DNA of 64,000 bases from Aspidapion aeneum (taxonomy: Eukaryota; Arthropoda; Insecta; Coleoptera; Brentidae). Below are positions 10,421 through 22,658 of this stretch, piece after piece. A model generated the notes under the pieces. That model was not told the origin of the DNA. It did no database searches and saw nothing but the letters and a program-made list of their open reading frames with translations. The stretch lies in the NCBI GenBank assembly GCA_963576565.1, contig OY755044.1, positions 55,709,783-55,773,782 on the forward strand, in the 5' to 3' direction. Each line of letters begins with the position of its first letter. Positions within the stretch are counted from its first letter, which is position 1. The position numbers were made by a program, and so were the translations under genes.

Positions 10421-12990
10421 TTCATTAGCTCACACTAAAATTAAATTTAAAACAGAAGCAAACGTGACAAACACAGATGACAAAGTCAAATACATGTCAA
10501 ATATAACAGTTGGCATGCGGTACACAATGATCTTGGCGGTACATGGCGGGTAATTTGAATTCAAAATAAGGAATGCTAAATTTTGAAGATTTGAACCTTT
10601 TAATGATCTTGCATCTTTACAAAAGTTTGATGGAATATGAGGATGGTGTCTGAGAATATTTAGCTGAAATTTCGGGGAAATCTGTAGTGCCATTTTAAAA
10701 ATATCATAAAAAAACGTCTGACCTCCCATATAATGTAATGTAAAAGTCAGCCCCCGGAGAACAGCTGATTTTTTTTAGGGTCGTGGCCTGTATTTTTTTG
10801 TCGACCTTGGGTATACTTATTAATTTGGCGCGTATATCCCGATATGGCATGTTATGGATTAGAGTAATTCCCTGGGAATGTCTTGTTTCCTTGTCTTTGA
10901 TATTTAAAAGTAAAAAGTTTTTAATTTGAATCATTAATGCTTAAACACTCTATTATTCCTGATGTTGCGGTTGTCTGCAGTGCATGGTAGGTATGCCGTT
11001 TCTTTTCTCACCGCAAGACGTGGTTTTAGTTAGCTTTTGTTTGATTCAGGAATTGCGGCTCAGTAACGTAACAAACAATTTGGGGGTGTATCGTTTGTCA
11101 TTTTTTTAATAAAAAGGGCAAAGCTAAAACAAAAATTACTGTAAGGTTGAATCCTGCATTGCAGGAGTAACGACAAAGTGATGTGCTATAAATTTCCTAA
11201 CTCATCTCGACCCCCACTTTGAGGGAAATTCAAGAAAAATAAATGATTTTATTTTTATCTTTCCAGGACAAGTATCCATAGCAAAAAGCAATGTTTTAAA
11301 ATAAGCAAAAGTTAAGTCTGGAAACTGTTTTAAGCAGTTTGACACAATATTTTTTCTATAACTTTTTGCAAACGTTTTGAGAATACCAAACCGAATGCGA
11401 TGAAATTAGCAATTGCGGACTGGCGTCTTGAGGATTAGGGTACAATTTCTTGGGAGATTTCAATGCAATGGGTCTCATTAAAGGCTAAAGGGTCCAGAGG
11501 CTAGAACAAGGATACTATCGCGCTCCAATATCCCTGTCCTGCCCAGTCCTACTGAAAATTTGGTGTGAACCGTTCTTAAACTAACATTTATACCAACAAG
11601 TAACTTTTATTTATGACGAATTCTTTTGAGAAAAAAGCGCAGTACTAGTGCAAAAGCTCAGTGTTGCACTCAGTGTACATTTTACGCCACATTTTCCGAG
11701 CTCGTGTTGCACTAGTGCTCTTTCGTATTCCTTTAAAACTGCACTGGAGCAATTTTTAATAGCACCAAAACAGTGTTCTAAAACTTAAATTGATACGCCT
11801 CTGATTTTATTTACACGAACACCCATGGCTCGAAGGCAAGATACCGTGGAAGGTGGCCAAACACTGGCTGGCATCTTCAGGTAAAGGTAAAAAAACATTT
11901 TTTTTATTATTAATTATTTTAGCAATTACGAACGATCGCTTCTTTTTTAATTAAATAAACTAGTTATCTTGCAGTGTCTCCAACTGGTTTGCGAGCGAAG
12001 CCCGGCCTATGACGCTGTGAGGCTAAGAGAAGCAACGTTGCTAAATTTGGGTCAAGGTCTTTGGTAAAAACGCAGGGAGAGCTCTGGAACTAATCTGCAA
12101 ACCATATGATTATGACAGCCATGACCGACGAGACCAACAAAAATTAGAAGAACCCGATGCTTTTAACCTAATTTTTTAATTTAATGGCCTACCTCAACCG
12201 CGTCTAGGGTCATTCAAAAGTGGGATTTTAAAGTCACTTAAACTATAATGTTCCACCGTTTTCTCGACATATTCCTGGATTTTTGCATTAGGTTCTCGGG
12301 CACTTAAAAGAAATTCCTCCATCATTCAATAAATTTATTGCCAATTTCGCCGCAAAATGTATTATGAAATTTTAAAAATTTGAAATTTGAAAGATACTTT
12401 TTAATTTCTCTTGTAAGAATTTTAGCTTTGCAAGAACTCAAGACTACAGTATTCAAAACTTGTTCTCTTGCAGTTCGAAATAAAACAAAAAACCAAAGTG
12501 CAAAAAAGTGAATGATTCTCGCCAAAAATCAGAACTCTTGCTAGTCTCAATTTAAAACTCTCTCAGGTAAAAAAATTTAAAGTAAATTTTTTATGCTATG
12601 AAATAATAAGCTATTACTATGTCGGTTTAAAACGTTTTTCTACGTTATCTAACGTTATACGAAAATTCAGCGAAAACAAGGTTTCCTGAGCAGGAGTGGG
12701 AAGTGAAGAATTCAATTAGTAGATATTAGCAAGTTTTTGAACCCTCGCATTAGCATGCTGGTGGTATGAGTGTCTTTTGAAGGTTTTTAAAAGGTACGTT
12801 ACATTTTAAGGGTGGTTTATGAGTAAAGCAGTTTGGGGTATTGGTTAAAAATGATGTGGAGGTGGAATAGTCAGTTTCAGAGTACATGAGTGAACCTGAT
12901 TATTTGATCCCTTTTAATATATTTTTATGATTCCAGTTTAAATTTATATATTAGGCACTGAAAATTGCTCCGGATATAGTTACACTCCTT
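10421..12990. other. AT-rich intergenic DNA, a dispersed repeat near 11.64-11.78 kb
   Basis: No gene that I can support. Around 11,640-11,780 lies a repeat with GCACTAGTGC-type words and AAACTGCACTGGAGCAATTT. Part of it recurs in reverse orientation near 15,780-15,810, and related words occur near 27,340-27,450. At 11,824 a short ATG-started stretch ends in a plausible splice donor (CTTCAG/GTAAAG). It has no recognisable homology, so I do not call it an exon. The ORFs at 10,430-10,934 and 12,322-12,525 look fortuitous. Confidence 0.45.
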
Positions 12991-12997
12991 TGTTTTC

Positions 12998-13045
12998 CTC
13001 TGATGATGGGTCTCTTTAGACTGGAAACATGTCCTAAATAAAACC
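12998..13045 (+). other. Hammerhead-like CTGATGA/GAAAC motif in a repeat
   Basis: CTGATGA at 13000-13006 is followed by a short hairpin (GTCT pairing with AGAC, loop CTTT), then GAAAC at 13024-13028 and ATGTC. This is the order of the conserved boxes of a hammerhead ribozyme. Stem III would be only two base pairs (AC with GU), and there is an extra nucleotide between CTGATGA and the hairpin. A GTTTT/AAAAC pairing is possible outside the core. I regard it as a related but probably inactive motif. Confidence 0.4.
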
Positions 13046-13134
13046 CGAAACAGTAAAGACTTTTTCCGTTGTAATTTGCAAATTCCACTTGTGAAATGAA
13101 CTATTTTTTCACTTTGTAAATATAGTAAATATAT

Positions 13135-13537
13135 TGTTACGGGTTCACAACGACAAATAAAACTCGCAAATGTCAAAAACGATATGTCAATTTATTTCGA
13201 CAAATATGTACAAAACGCGCACTTAAACTTACTAATAACTTGTCAATAACTCACTACTGAAATCGGCCTATTAACTTTGTGTTATTATCTCGCGATTACT
13301 ACAGTTAGTTATCTCTGACTGACTCCCGATGCGCGATGTCCGGCTCTATATATAGGGTCGTCGAACTTTCCCGAACTATTTATCCTTTTTCGACTCACGA
13401 GTATACTAGTTTGTGCTAGAAGGTTCGCGTCCGAGTAGGAGTGTGAGTCATAGATATCGTAACTAAAACCTAGACTAAGAATACAACCATAAGATAAGTC
13501 AACCTAATACTAGACTAAACCTAAATAAATTGTAACT
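13135..13537 (-). mobile_element. Probable solo LTR (minus strand)
   Basis: A block of about 400 bp, more GC-rich than its flanks, ends in TGTTAC on the plus strand at 13135 and in TTGTAACT at about 13537, giving short inverted ends as in LTRs. Read on the minus strand it has a TATATATAG box at about 13,350, a downstream AATAAA near 13,186-13,195 and the terminal GTAACA. No internal retroelement ORFs flank it, so a solo LTR is the simplest reading. The target-site duplication is not clear and the outer right end is uncertain. Confidence 0.45.
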
Positions 13538-16185
13538 ATAAAATTTAAATAACTTAACTTTGTAGCAATATTTACAAATGCGAAAATTTAAATTGATACG
13601 AGATTTTGATTTATTTTTACCACCGTGTTGATTTGAATAATTTATCAATTTTTTTGCAAAATGGTTTTTATTTAAATTACTTTTTGGTATATCATAAAAA
13701 GTTTGAAAATCACCATATTTTTTCACCACAAATCATATATAATTTTTGCTCTGTTACAAGTTATAAACTAAAAGTCAAACGCAGGAAGGCAGGGGCACCC
13801 TGTCTGTACCAACTATAATAATATATGAAAATATTGCTTCGTCAGTCAGTAGTTACCTAGAGCAAGCACATTTCAAAATGTCTTACGACAAATCATCCAG
13901 ATAAAAAGTAATTCAAATTGTTAGATAGGAACTGGTGCCAAAGAAAATTATGTAATAGTTCACGTTATTTACAAAAGCGCTAGCTTGAATAATAGATCAT
14001 TAAAACCGAACACTTTACTTAACCGTAATACGTTACAGATACTTCAAGTTGATACACACGTCGCATTCGTGTTGTTGTATGGCAGCTCACTTCAGGCTTT
14101 GTCGCCTGTACGTATGTCAGCCGGACTCGTAGGCCTAATATCGACCGGCTGCATAGCCAATCAAATTACGGGACTGATATAGTTACGATAACGAGAACGC
14201 GATACGAAGTGGGTATTTACTTTAAGTGTCTACTATAGACTGCGAACCTGAAATCAAATTGTCGTATTTAGGACTGCGATAACGCGATACAAGTTGCATA
14301 GCAAATTTAAGTGGATTAGGGGTCAATATTCAGTGTATCTAGAAGGGGGGTGTCAGCCCTTATGCCCTCTCCACCCCTGCATACGCCTCTGGTTACAGCA
14401 ATAGTCAAAGCGTATCCCCTTATAACCACAGCATTTGTAATTGCCAGCGTTTGCTAAAAAGTAAACTCTTTGGGCTCGAATTGTGGCTATTTTAAATTTA
14501 ATTTTTCTTTACTACAGGACATCAAAAAGAAATCTCCACTTTAAACTATTTAAATTAAATACATCAAAACATTGAAATACTCTGCCAATATATGGGCACC
14601 TAAGCTCACACTAGGTACTATAGTGTACGTGTGAGATAATATAACTAAAAACTAAAACATGTATTCAACCCCAGACTCAATTACCTTTCGTTTGATACCA
14701 CACAGGACATGTTTTGACATAAACTCTAATTTTTGAAATCTACCCCCACCCTTTTTTTTACTAAAATGTATTTTGTTTAACTCTAGACTCAATTACCTTT
14801 CGTTTGGTATCACACACGCCATATTTTCACAGAAACTCTAATTTTTAAAATCTACACCCAACCTTTTATTTGGCCTGTGTTCGGTGGATTTTGTTCATTT
14901 TTAAGTGGGACCATCTCGACCCAAGACCCAGCCTAGGTACCAAATTTCATTAAAATCGGACAAGCGTTTTTTGAGTTATGCGCTTTGGTCGTTACAGTGA
15001 GACAGACAGACGGCGCGACAAAAAAGTTTCAAAATGATCTGAAATGCAAAAATATATAAAAAATTTTGAAATCGGAGCAACTTTTTTTTTCTCGGAAAAA
15101 TTAGGATCACCATAGCTCACACTACTTTAGTATAGTAGTAGTGTGACTTTTTTAAATATTAAAGGAATTTTTGGAGGTCTGGTCAAAAATTAATTTTTGG
15201 GCTGGTCCTCAGAACGGGCTGGTAGTGTTCGTATACATCAATGTTATTGTCTTCTTAGACATCATCAGTACCCACGGTACAACCAAAATGGATAAAAAGG
15301 CGATGAAATGAAGGTGATAAAATTTGAAAAGGAAAAAGAAATGTGGATACTCACTTTAGAAAACCAACTGCCAATTTGCGGTATCAAATAGGGTAGCCTC
15401 GGTCTGAGGCAAAAATCTAACATAACTAATGGAGACAGCAAAAGTCAATCTTAGTAGGTATCCTAAGCACATGTTCAATATTAAATATCACAGAAATTTT
15501 TCAAGGTTTGCTCAAATACCAAAATAATTTTTGTTTGCTAGCTGGTGTAATGAAACACCGCATCTGTCTAATGCGTATCGCACGTCCCAATGCACCGCAT
15601 ATGCGCACTGGACGAAAACGAATTTACGTCAAGGTACGTGCCATGGATATTAGTCCCTAGTGTCTAGGCCAAAACTTCTGGCTAGTTGTGACGTCAACAG
15701 CCTCGGCTAAAGAACAGACTAATAGCGATTTTTTTTTTCAGAAAGCGCCATTTGTGGTCCACTGACACTGCTTTGGTGCAGTCGAAAATTGCTCCAGTGC
15801 AGTTTCAAAAGACTACGAAAGTGCACTTTTGTGTGGATCAATACTGTTGGGTCGAATGGTGTTGATCCCAGTGCACAATTTTACCTTTTTCCGGTTCTGT
15901 CACTGTATCGCTTTTGCACATTTGCAGTTCCACACTAATATGGATACGTTAAAAATGAAATTGACCTTTAAGTATCTATTATAGCATGCAAGGCACACTA
16001 TGCAATGCACAGCACACAGACAGACGTAACAATAAATGCATGTATGTGCAAGGTCCAACCGTATGCATGGCGCCGACCGGACGCCAACTATGTATTTCTC
16101 ATTGCATTTCGTATTCTATTTACAGATTTATCTGACGAATTGCTAAATGGCTTTGCAGTGCCAACCACGTCCCTGCTTCAGGTCT
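13538..16185. other. Repeat-rich intergenic DNA with small hairpins
   Basis: No supported gene. Hairpins built on CTCACACTA words lie at about 14,611-14,635 and 15,116-15,145; the latter is nearly perfect. At 14,930-15,020 is a repeat containing AAATTTCATTAAAATCGGAC followed by GACAGACAGACGG, a kind of sequence common in insect dispersed repeats. A further CTGATGA hairpin (minus strand, 15,244-15,268) lacks a proper GAAA box. The 15,745-15,890 segment is a relative of the 11.64-kb repeat. The ORF at 16,005-16,241 has no recognisable features and overlaps the next element's terminus. Confidence 0.45.
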
Positions 16186-16853
16186 TAGTCTATGGAGAAA
16201 TCAAGTTTCGTGTGCAAGTCGTGCCAACTTTCTGCCGATAAGCTAACTTTGTTAAAGGCATCCCATATATCAGGTTTTGGTCATTCTGGTAAATGCGTTT
16301 TTTGAAAGATATGGCGGATTCAAAATGGCGGAAAGGCGTATCTTTAAAAAAATTGTAACTTTTTTATTTCTTATCCGATTTTCATGGAACAAAGTTTAAA
16401 ATACTTGCTTTGTAATGTATTTAAAATGTATTGGTCAAAAATATGTATTTCTTTGTATTTGTCAAAAAAATAAAAAAATTAAAAAAAGAAGGTATTTTTT
16501 TTAATTTTATTTATAAAACTATTGGAGCTAGAAAAAAAAAGTTATATAAGAAAGATAGCTGATTTGATTCTTTATTTAAATCTGGTTCAAGTGTTCCAAT
16601 GCATTAATAAGTTTTTAAGTTATTTCCAAGTAACTGGAAAAAAATAGGGGTCTTTGGGGTATATATAAAATTATGCTTTTAATGAAAACCATAAGAACTT
16701 TTTGAAAGTATGTACTAATCTTTATTGTAGACCATAAAATTTCCTTTTCAACAATGTGTAAGGCAGTGGGGTACGACTAATGATAAACTCTCCAGCGGCG
16801 TCCGTTTATTGAGGGAGTGTAAATAAATTAAAAAAAAACATGTTTATTACAGG

Positions 16854-17010
16854 TAGACATCTGAGCCCTGTAGGGGAGAAAAACTAGAGATATCCCAAAA
16901 AAAATAACCCCAAAGTTAAATTCGCCCCGCCTGGGAACAAACTTTAAGGTTAGGTTTTCCAAAAAATTCAAAATAAAACAATAAAGAAAAATAACTGGCA
17001 GCATTAAACA
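16854..17010 (-). repeat. BEL/Pao 3' LTR with about 380-bp internal deletion
   Basis: Its outer parts match the 535-bp LTR, but sequence between about 16,932 and 16,945 jumps from the left part to the right part. The join follows CGCCCCGCCTGGGAAC. Loss of the middle removes most of what would be the promoter and polyadenylation region. Confidence 0.8.
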
Positions 17011-17209
17011 TTCCGCCCACCATAAAAATTCCTAATTTTTATAGAAAAACCCAAAACTAAAAAATTAAAAAAAAAAAAAAGGTTATTCAATTACCCAAAC
17101 AAGAGATTAGCATTTTTGCAACAATAATTTTATCGCAATAACTATGGACGTCATACTTAAGTTAATTCAAATAAGCATGATTCACGCTACACAAGGTTTT
17201 GAAGGTTGG

Positions 17210-17449
17210 TTACTGGCTGGGTAACGGACATACCTTCACCAAACTACGGTCAAGTAATCCTTTCGCGGTTTTTACTTGCACGACACGGGGGATTCTATCT
17301 GGACTCGAGTAAGTTTTTTCAATTCTACCGAGTGACCACTTCAATGGGGGTAGGTTTTCATCTTTCAACGCTACTAATGTTCCAACTTTTGGAGGGTTAT
17401 CGGGGGTATTCCATCTTTCGCGTTGTTGCAACGACTGTAAATACTCCAT
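17210..17449 (-). pseudogene. BEL/Pao C-terminal domain (DUF5641)
   Basis: MEYLQSLQQRERWN followed by VGTLVALKDENLPPLKW and GRIEKTYSSPDRIPRVV is the DUF5641 signature that follows the integrase core in BEL polyproteins. It is in the same frame as the integrase-core piece at 17480-17947 but is separated from it by a gap or stop at about 17,450-17,480. It ends before the purine-rich tract and the shortened LTR. Confidence 0.85.
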
Positions 17450-17479
17450 ATGCCAGCGGCGCCAAAAACGCTGCTGGAT

Positions 17480-17947
17480 CTACTGAACAAGCTGCCAGCG
17501 ATGGAGACGGTTTAACTTAACATTGGTTAGGTCTTCATCGGGAGGGGCTGTCAAGGGTTCCAAAGTGAGGAAATGTCCAGGAGTAAGACTTTGAAAGTCA
17601 TGAGGATCAAGGCTCATACTACACAATGGTCGACTATTTAAAATAGCCTCAATCTGAACCAATACAGTCATCAACTCTTCAAAGGTTAGGATTTGATCCC
17701 CAACAATTCTCTTCAGATGAGTTTTTGTGGACTTTACCCCAGACTCATGAAGTCCACCAAAATGCGGACTGGCGGGTGGATTAAAACACCACTTAATCGC
17801 TAAAGTCTCAGCAGCTTGCTGAAAATAGGACACAAGGAGGTTATTTGCCCCAACAAAATTAGTGCCCTGGTCACTGTAGAGGGCAGCACATCTGCCACGT
17901 CTACCAACAAATCGGCGGAGGGCAGACAAAAATGCATCAGTGGACAA
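17480..17947 (-). pseudogene. BEL/Pao integrase catalytic core, second half
   Basis: YSDQGTNFVGA carries the second catalytic Asp, and FGGLHESGVKSTKTHL carries the Glu, completing the D-D-E set with the upstream piece. The following QIEAILNSRPL and TPGHFL blocks are standard for BEL integrases. The piece runs through to the start of the C-terminal domain. Confidence 0.88.
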
Positions 17948-18036
17948 ATCAGAAACAGCCTCCAGGTTGGCCTTTGTTGGGAAACAAACAAAAATACACC
18001 CATAAGCCGTTTGACTTTTTACACCACGACGCTTGG

Positions 18037-18807
18037 TTAACGTGATGGAGATGGACCCATAAAATCTACACTAACATGGGAAAAGGGCTTCACCTGGGAC
18101 ACTCTAAATTTAGGAAGGTCACCCATGAATGGGTGCAATGGTTTGGGATTTACCCTGGCACAACAAAAACACTTGGAAAAAACACTGTGAATGGCACTTT
18201 TCACCGACAAAATCCAAAACTGTTGATTTAGGAGGTACTCCAATAAGCGAGGACCTGGATGTCCATGCTCATTATGAAATTTTTCAATAATCAAAGTGGT
18301 AAGCCTATGACTACAAGGCAACAACATGGGGTGTTTCACCTCATATGCTAAATCAGTGTGACGTAATCTACCGCCCACCCTGAGAACACTATGGGAATTA
18401 AGAAAAGGAGCTAACTTTCGAAGAGGCTTAGCACAACTCTCAGCCTTACGTATCCTTTTCAAATCTTCAAAAAAAACTTCTTGTTGTACAACTCGCACAA
18501 CAACTAAAGTAGCATAGTAAAGATCTGCCTCATTGACCGCTTTAGTAGGAAAAGATAAAGAAGGATCTTTTTTCACTCGAAAAGGTCTCAAACAAAAGGC
18601 AACAATACCCAAGATTTTACGTAAAGAGGAGTACTTAGTGAGTAACAGCTGTACTTCATCAAGGGGTATTTCTGTCACAAAAACAAAACGATTTTCCTGA
18701 GGGGGTAGATCAGCATCAAACGCATCAATTTTATGGTTCGTAGGCCATGTTTCACTAGACTGGGCCAACCAGGATGGTCCAGTAAACCAAGGAGGATGGT
18801 CTATCAA
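18037..18807 (-). pseudogene. BEL/Pao integrase N-terminal part
   Basis: This 256-codon piece has the integrase zinc-binding H-H-C-C segment: HRLTTLIIEKFHNEHGHPG followed by KCFCCARVN. The catalytic core then starts with HVSVDFMGP, which carries the first Asp. The reading stops just after this, and the rest of the core lies in another frame at 17480-17947. The integrase would insert the cDNA into chromosomal DNA. Confidence 0.87.
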
Positions 18808-18905
18808 TTAACCAGGAAGTAAGCTCCGGGATAAGCAATCAGCTGGGTTCTCCTTACCATTTACATGGTACCAACAGCTGGGGGGAACTTTCTCTTGAAT
18901 AGTCG

Positions 18906-19502
18906 TTACACGATTGGCTTTCGTTTTAATGGACACGATTTTATCCAAGCAAGGGTAGCGCTGGAGTCAGACCAAGCAAAAATATTATCAATCGGGATGC
19001 AATCAAGATGATTGCCAACAAACTCCAATAGCTCTGCCAACAAGACAGCAGCACACAATTCTAAGCGTGGAATAGAAATACTTTTCAAAGGGCACACCCT
19101 ACTTTTCCCACACAAAAGGGAGATAGAAATATTTCCATCCAACTCAATTTGTCGAATATATACTGCACCACCATATGCACACATTGAGGCGTCACAAAAG
19201 CCATGCAATTCAGTGGTGACAGCATTTTGCTTCACAACATAACGAGGTATTGATATCGAAGATAATAATGGTAGTTGCGATACATAGAGTTGCCACTGTG
19301 CAACAATATCACTGGAGGGGGTATCATCCCATGAAAGACCCTGGACCCACAAACGTTGCATTAAACATTTAGCAACCAAAACAACTGGGGCTAGGAACCG
19401 GAGTGGATCATATATCCTTGCAATCTCAGAAAGAATGTTTCTCTTGGTACAAAGTCTTTCCATGGGCATCACAAACAAAACGAATCCAATTTTGGACACC
19501 AC
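18906..19502 (-). pseudogene. BEL/Pao RT connection and RNase H region
   Basis: The open piece begins after the RT palm, with the ARIYDPLRFLAPVVLVAK motif typical of BEL polyproteins. It continues into an RNase H fold: HGFCDASMCAYGGAVY has the first Asp, IPRLELCAAV the Glu, and AWSDSSATLAW the second Asp. The frame differs from both neighbours. The RNase H removes template RNA during reverse transcription. Confidence 0.85.
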
Positions 19503-19603
19503 TTTAGTCCAAGGATTTTTATACCAGTAGATTCATCATCAAAGAAAATTGGTTGCTGATGACTAGCTGGAACCGATTCTAGTAACTCAGGAGTGTTGCT
19601 AGT

Positions 19604-20289
19604 TCACTTACGAAGTTCAAAACAACCCCATTTTAACAACGCAATTAGCTGTTTCTGGCTTTCTAAAGCTTCAGCTACAGAATTAGCTAATCCGATGGCA
19701 TCGTCCACATAAGTAGTATGCATCAACACCTTGCTCGCTAGTGGAAAGCCACTGCCATGATCTTTAACGAGCTGGTGAAGAGTACGAATAGCTAGGTATG
19801 GGCTCGAATTCACACCATAAGTTACTGTTTGAAGAGAGTACTCTTGAATCTCCTTGGTTGGGTCGAACCGCCACAATATCTTTTGATAACACACATCAGC
19901 CTGATGCATATGAATCTGCCTGAACATTTGACGTATGTCACTAGAATATACAACACTATAAAGGCGAAAAATAAGCAATATACAATGAAATAGAATTTAA
20001 GCTACGAGTATTTGAGGTCTTGGCAGATGCATCAAAAACAATTCGAATTTTTCACAACTGGGTGGTGTGGAATAAAATATGAATGGAAGTCAGGGCTAGA
20101 ATTGTCCAATTTCATATGCGCCTGGTCTAGGCAATCCTGAACAAAGTCTTTGTATGCACTATACAATGCAGGATTTTTTAACAATCGGTTTTCCATCATA
20201 TTATATCTACGCAATGCTTGACCTTTAGAGTTACCAAGTTCTTGTCGAGGCTCTCTGAAATGAGTGGTAGCAAATATTTTTTCACACAA
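19604..20289 (-). pseudogene. BEL/Pao reverse transcriptase, fragmented
   Basis: Two pieces in different frames cover the RT. The first (20032-20289) has EPRQELGNSKGQALRR and YFIPHHPVV, the N-terminal region of BEL RTs. The second (19604-19978) has DIRQMFRQI, QTVTYGVNSSPYLA and the catalytic TYVDDAI. A stretch between about 19,980 and 20,030 seems to be lost or shifted, removing part of the fingers/palm region. Activity is not expected. Confidence 0.88.
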
Positions 20290-20353
20290 GTCCTCATCAG
20301 AGGAAAGAGGGATTTTTTGAGGGGTCGATTTTAGTTCCCAAAACCTTTGTTTA

Positions 20354-21502
20354 CTAGGTACTATCCAATCGAGATTCTATAGGGGAAGACACTGAGGTCA
20401 ACAAACTAATGGGTTTTTGAGTTTTACGAGGACCCTCAATACCACCAAATATTGAATTAATAGCACAAGGTCCTCCATTTTCTCCTTTTTTAAAGCCAGG
20501 CACAAGCATCTGACCAAACAAATCAACACCAATTAAAAGGTCTACACTACTAGGTTGTCCAAAATTAGGATCAGCAAAATCCAAATTTTCTAGGTACGGC
20601 CACTGAATAGAATCATATTCTACAACACTCACAGGTATTGTTCCACAAATTTTAGGAATAAGAATGGCATCACAGGAAAACAAACTATCAGGAAACTTGG
20701 AGGAGCCCATCTGCAATGCTACATTGCCATCTGATGTACTAGAAATCATGCCATTTATTCCTTCAATAGGAGTTCTATTCGGAGCTACTTTAAGTCCTAA
20801 CCTCTCAGCCAAAGAGACGGTTACAAAGGACGCTTCACTAGCGGAATCTAAAATTGCCCGACAAGACACATACTTCTTGTTGGCATCTACAACTAAAACT
20901 TCGGCAGTTGCAAAAAGCACAGGTCTCCTCTTACGAGGTTCAAAATGGTTGCTACTGGGTGTAGCGGTACACAATGCCTGTTGGGCACCTTCACTATTAA
21001 GTATACGGGGGGTCTCCCCTGGACGATCAACTTGGGGGCTCACAGAACTTTTCACAAAGTGCAACAGGGAATGGTGAAGACCCTGGCACTGACGACACGT
21101 GGCATTTGTAGGGCATTGAGATACACCATATTTGCCAAAGCAGTTAAAACACAATCTTTCACGCTTAACAAATTGATGGCGTTGACCTACTTCTAATTCC
21201 AGAAATCTGGTACACTTCACAAGGGGATGGTAGGGCTGTTGCTGGCAATAAACACAACCTTTATTACCAGACTGGCCTGTTCCAGTTAATAACACAGGAT
21301 AGGGTGGTTTGCCACCCTTCCTAGGGGGTAGAGGAGGTGAGACCTCCTTCGGCTTATTCAAAAGAGAACTATTTTCCAAAGCCCGACAATTTTTCTCTAA
21401 GAATTTAAACAAATCTTTATAGGACGGGAATTCCTTATCACTATACTCAATCTCAAACTGAGTTTTCAATGGGGTATCAACCTTTTGAAAAAGAAGAAGC
21501 AT
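20354..21502 (-). pseudogene. BEL/Pao gag zinc knuckles and aspartic protease (DUF1758)
   Basis: This 382-codon piece has a proline-rich linker, then Cys/His clusters (CVYCQQQ..H..VKC, CFNCF, CRQCQGLHH) near residues 80-150. These are the zinc-binding segments between gag and protease in BEL elements. A DUF1758 retropepsin-like domain follows near residues 205-345: LDSASEAS holds the catalytic Asp in DSA rather than the common DSG, and VDLLIGVDLFG forms the later part. The protease cleaves the polyprotein. The piece runs into stops before the RT. Confidence 0.88.
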
Positions 21503-22113
21503 TTTAGCAAAAGGTCTACATCATCATAGTTTGACAATGCTTCCAAATTTTCCCGGAAAGTGGACAACAATAACCTTAAATCATGAGGGTTGCTCGATTT
21601 TGCAGAAGGGGCTTGACAAATAGACGTCCAATAATTTGTTACCAAAAGTCTTTTATTATTAAAGCGTCCAATCATTGCATCGAAGGCTACTCGATAATTA
21701 TCTGAGGTTAGCGGTATGTTCCTAATTACAGATGCGGCCTCTCCCTCCAGAGCGGTATTAAAGGCTTGAAATTTAGCTATTTCACTCATGTCAGCTTTAT
21801 CATGAACAAGTGACTTAAACATATCAAAAAAGGTGGGCCATTTTTTAAGATTACCGTCAAAATGGGGTACCTCGATTCTTTTAATTTCAAGACCCCTGTC
21901 CACATTTACCAGGGAATGGTTCAAAATTGTCTGTGAGGCATCTTGGTAATCCTCCGGATAGAGCTCACGACAAATCGATCTAATTGTGTATTTCATTTCA
22001 TCAAATTCCTGCACTAAAGTTTCCTGACTTTCTTGTATCTTGTATCTGATGTATCTATCCAAGCTTATAATTTCAAAATGCAATGCATCGAATTGACTTA
22101 CCAGAGAAGGCAC
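21466..22113 (-). pseudogene. BEL/Pao gag, DUF1759 region
   Basis: The gag polyprotein packages element RNA. This 215-codon piece has the DUF1759-type core: PHFDGNLKKWPTFFDMFKS near residues 82-100, then ALEGEAASVI and GRFNN. A start at 22113 is simply the first in-frame ATG, and coding may begin further upstream toward the 5' LTR. It ends in a frameshift at about 21,470-21,500, after which the next piece continues in another frame. It lies first in the usual BEL order. Confidence 0.85.
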
Positions 22114-22658
22114 ATCTTCCCATCTGGGTTTTAACTTTTTTGCCTTCTCTGCATTGCCCTGGGCTTCGACGGCTCTATTGTTTTTAATTTATTAAAAACA
22201 CTTTTTTGTTTTAAACTTCTTGGATCAGACATTATAAAGCGCTTTTTATCAGATACAAAAAGGTAGGTTTTTTCGCGACAAATTGGCTATCAACACACTG
22301 GTACGGTTCGCTAAACAACGCGGCAATAATCTCGCGCTTAACGAAAGCAAAAAATGAAGGTAGATTTCGACGGATTTCACACAAACAAATTCGAAACCCG
22401 ACGAATAATCAACAATTTTCTAACCTCGGAGGTAAACAAAACAACACGTGAAGTTGTGAGGTTAGAACACACAAACGTCAAAACCATGCTGACTCTAAAA
22501 AAAACCGATACAAAAACAACAATGTCCGAATCTGGCAAAAAAAAAACGATAAAATGTGGTTGCTGCAAAAAAACTATAAAATTACCAATTTTTTAACAAA
22601 AAAAAACTGTAAAATCCAAAAGGCTTTTTCAAAACATAAGGGTCTGAAGGACCAAATA

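Noticed and set aside
11824..11885. Possible first exon MARRQDTVEGGQTLAGIF with donor CAG/GTAAAG
   Set aside because: No partner exon with a matching phase and no family resemblance. It lies next to a dispersed repeat.
13499..14182. Small ORFs on both strands
   Set aside because: AT-rich, low-complexity translations without conserved motifs or splice support.
16005..16241. 78-codon plus ORF
   Set aside because: It runs into the inverted repeat of the 16.19-kb element and shows no domain; probably fortuitous.
20664..21196. Plus-strand ORFs of 137 and 83 codons
   Set aside because: Antisense shadows of the BEL/Pao gag-protease piece. No independent features.
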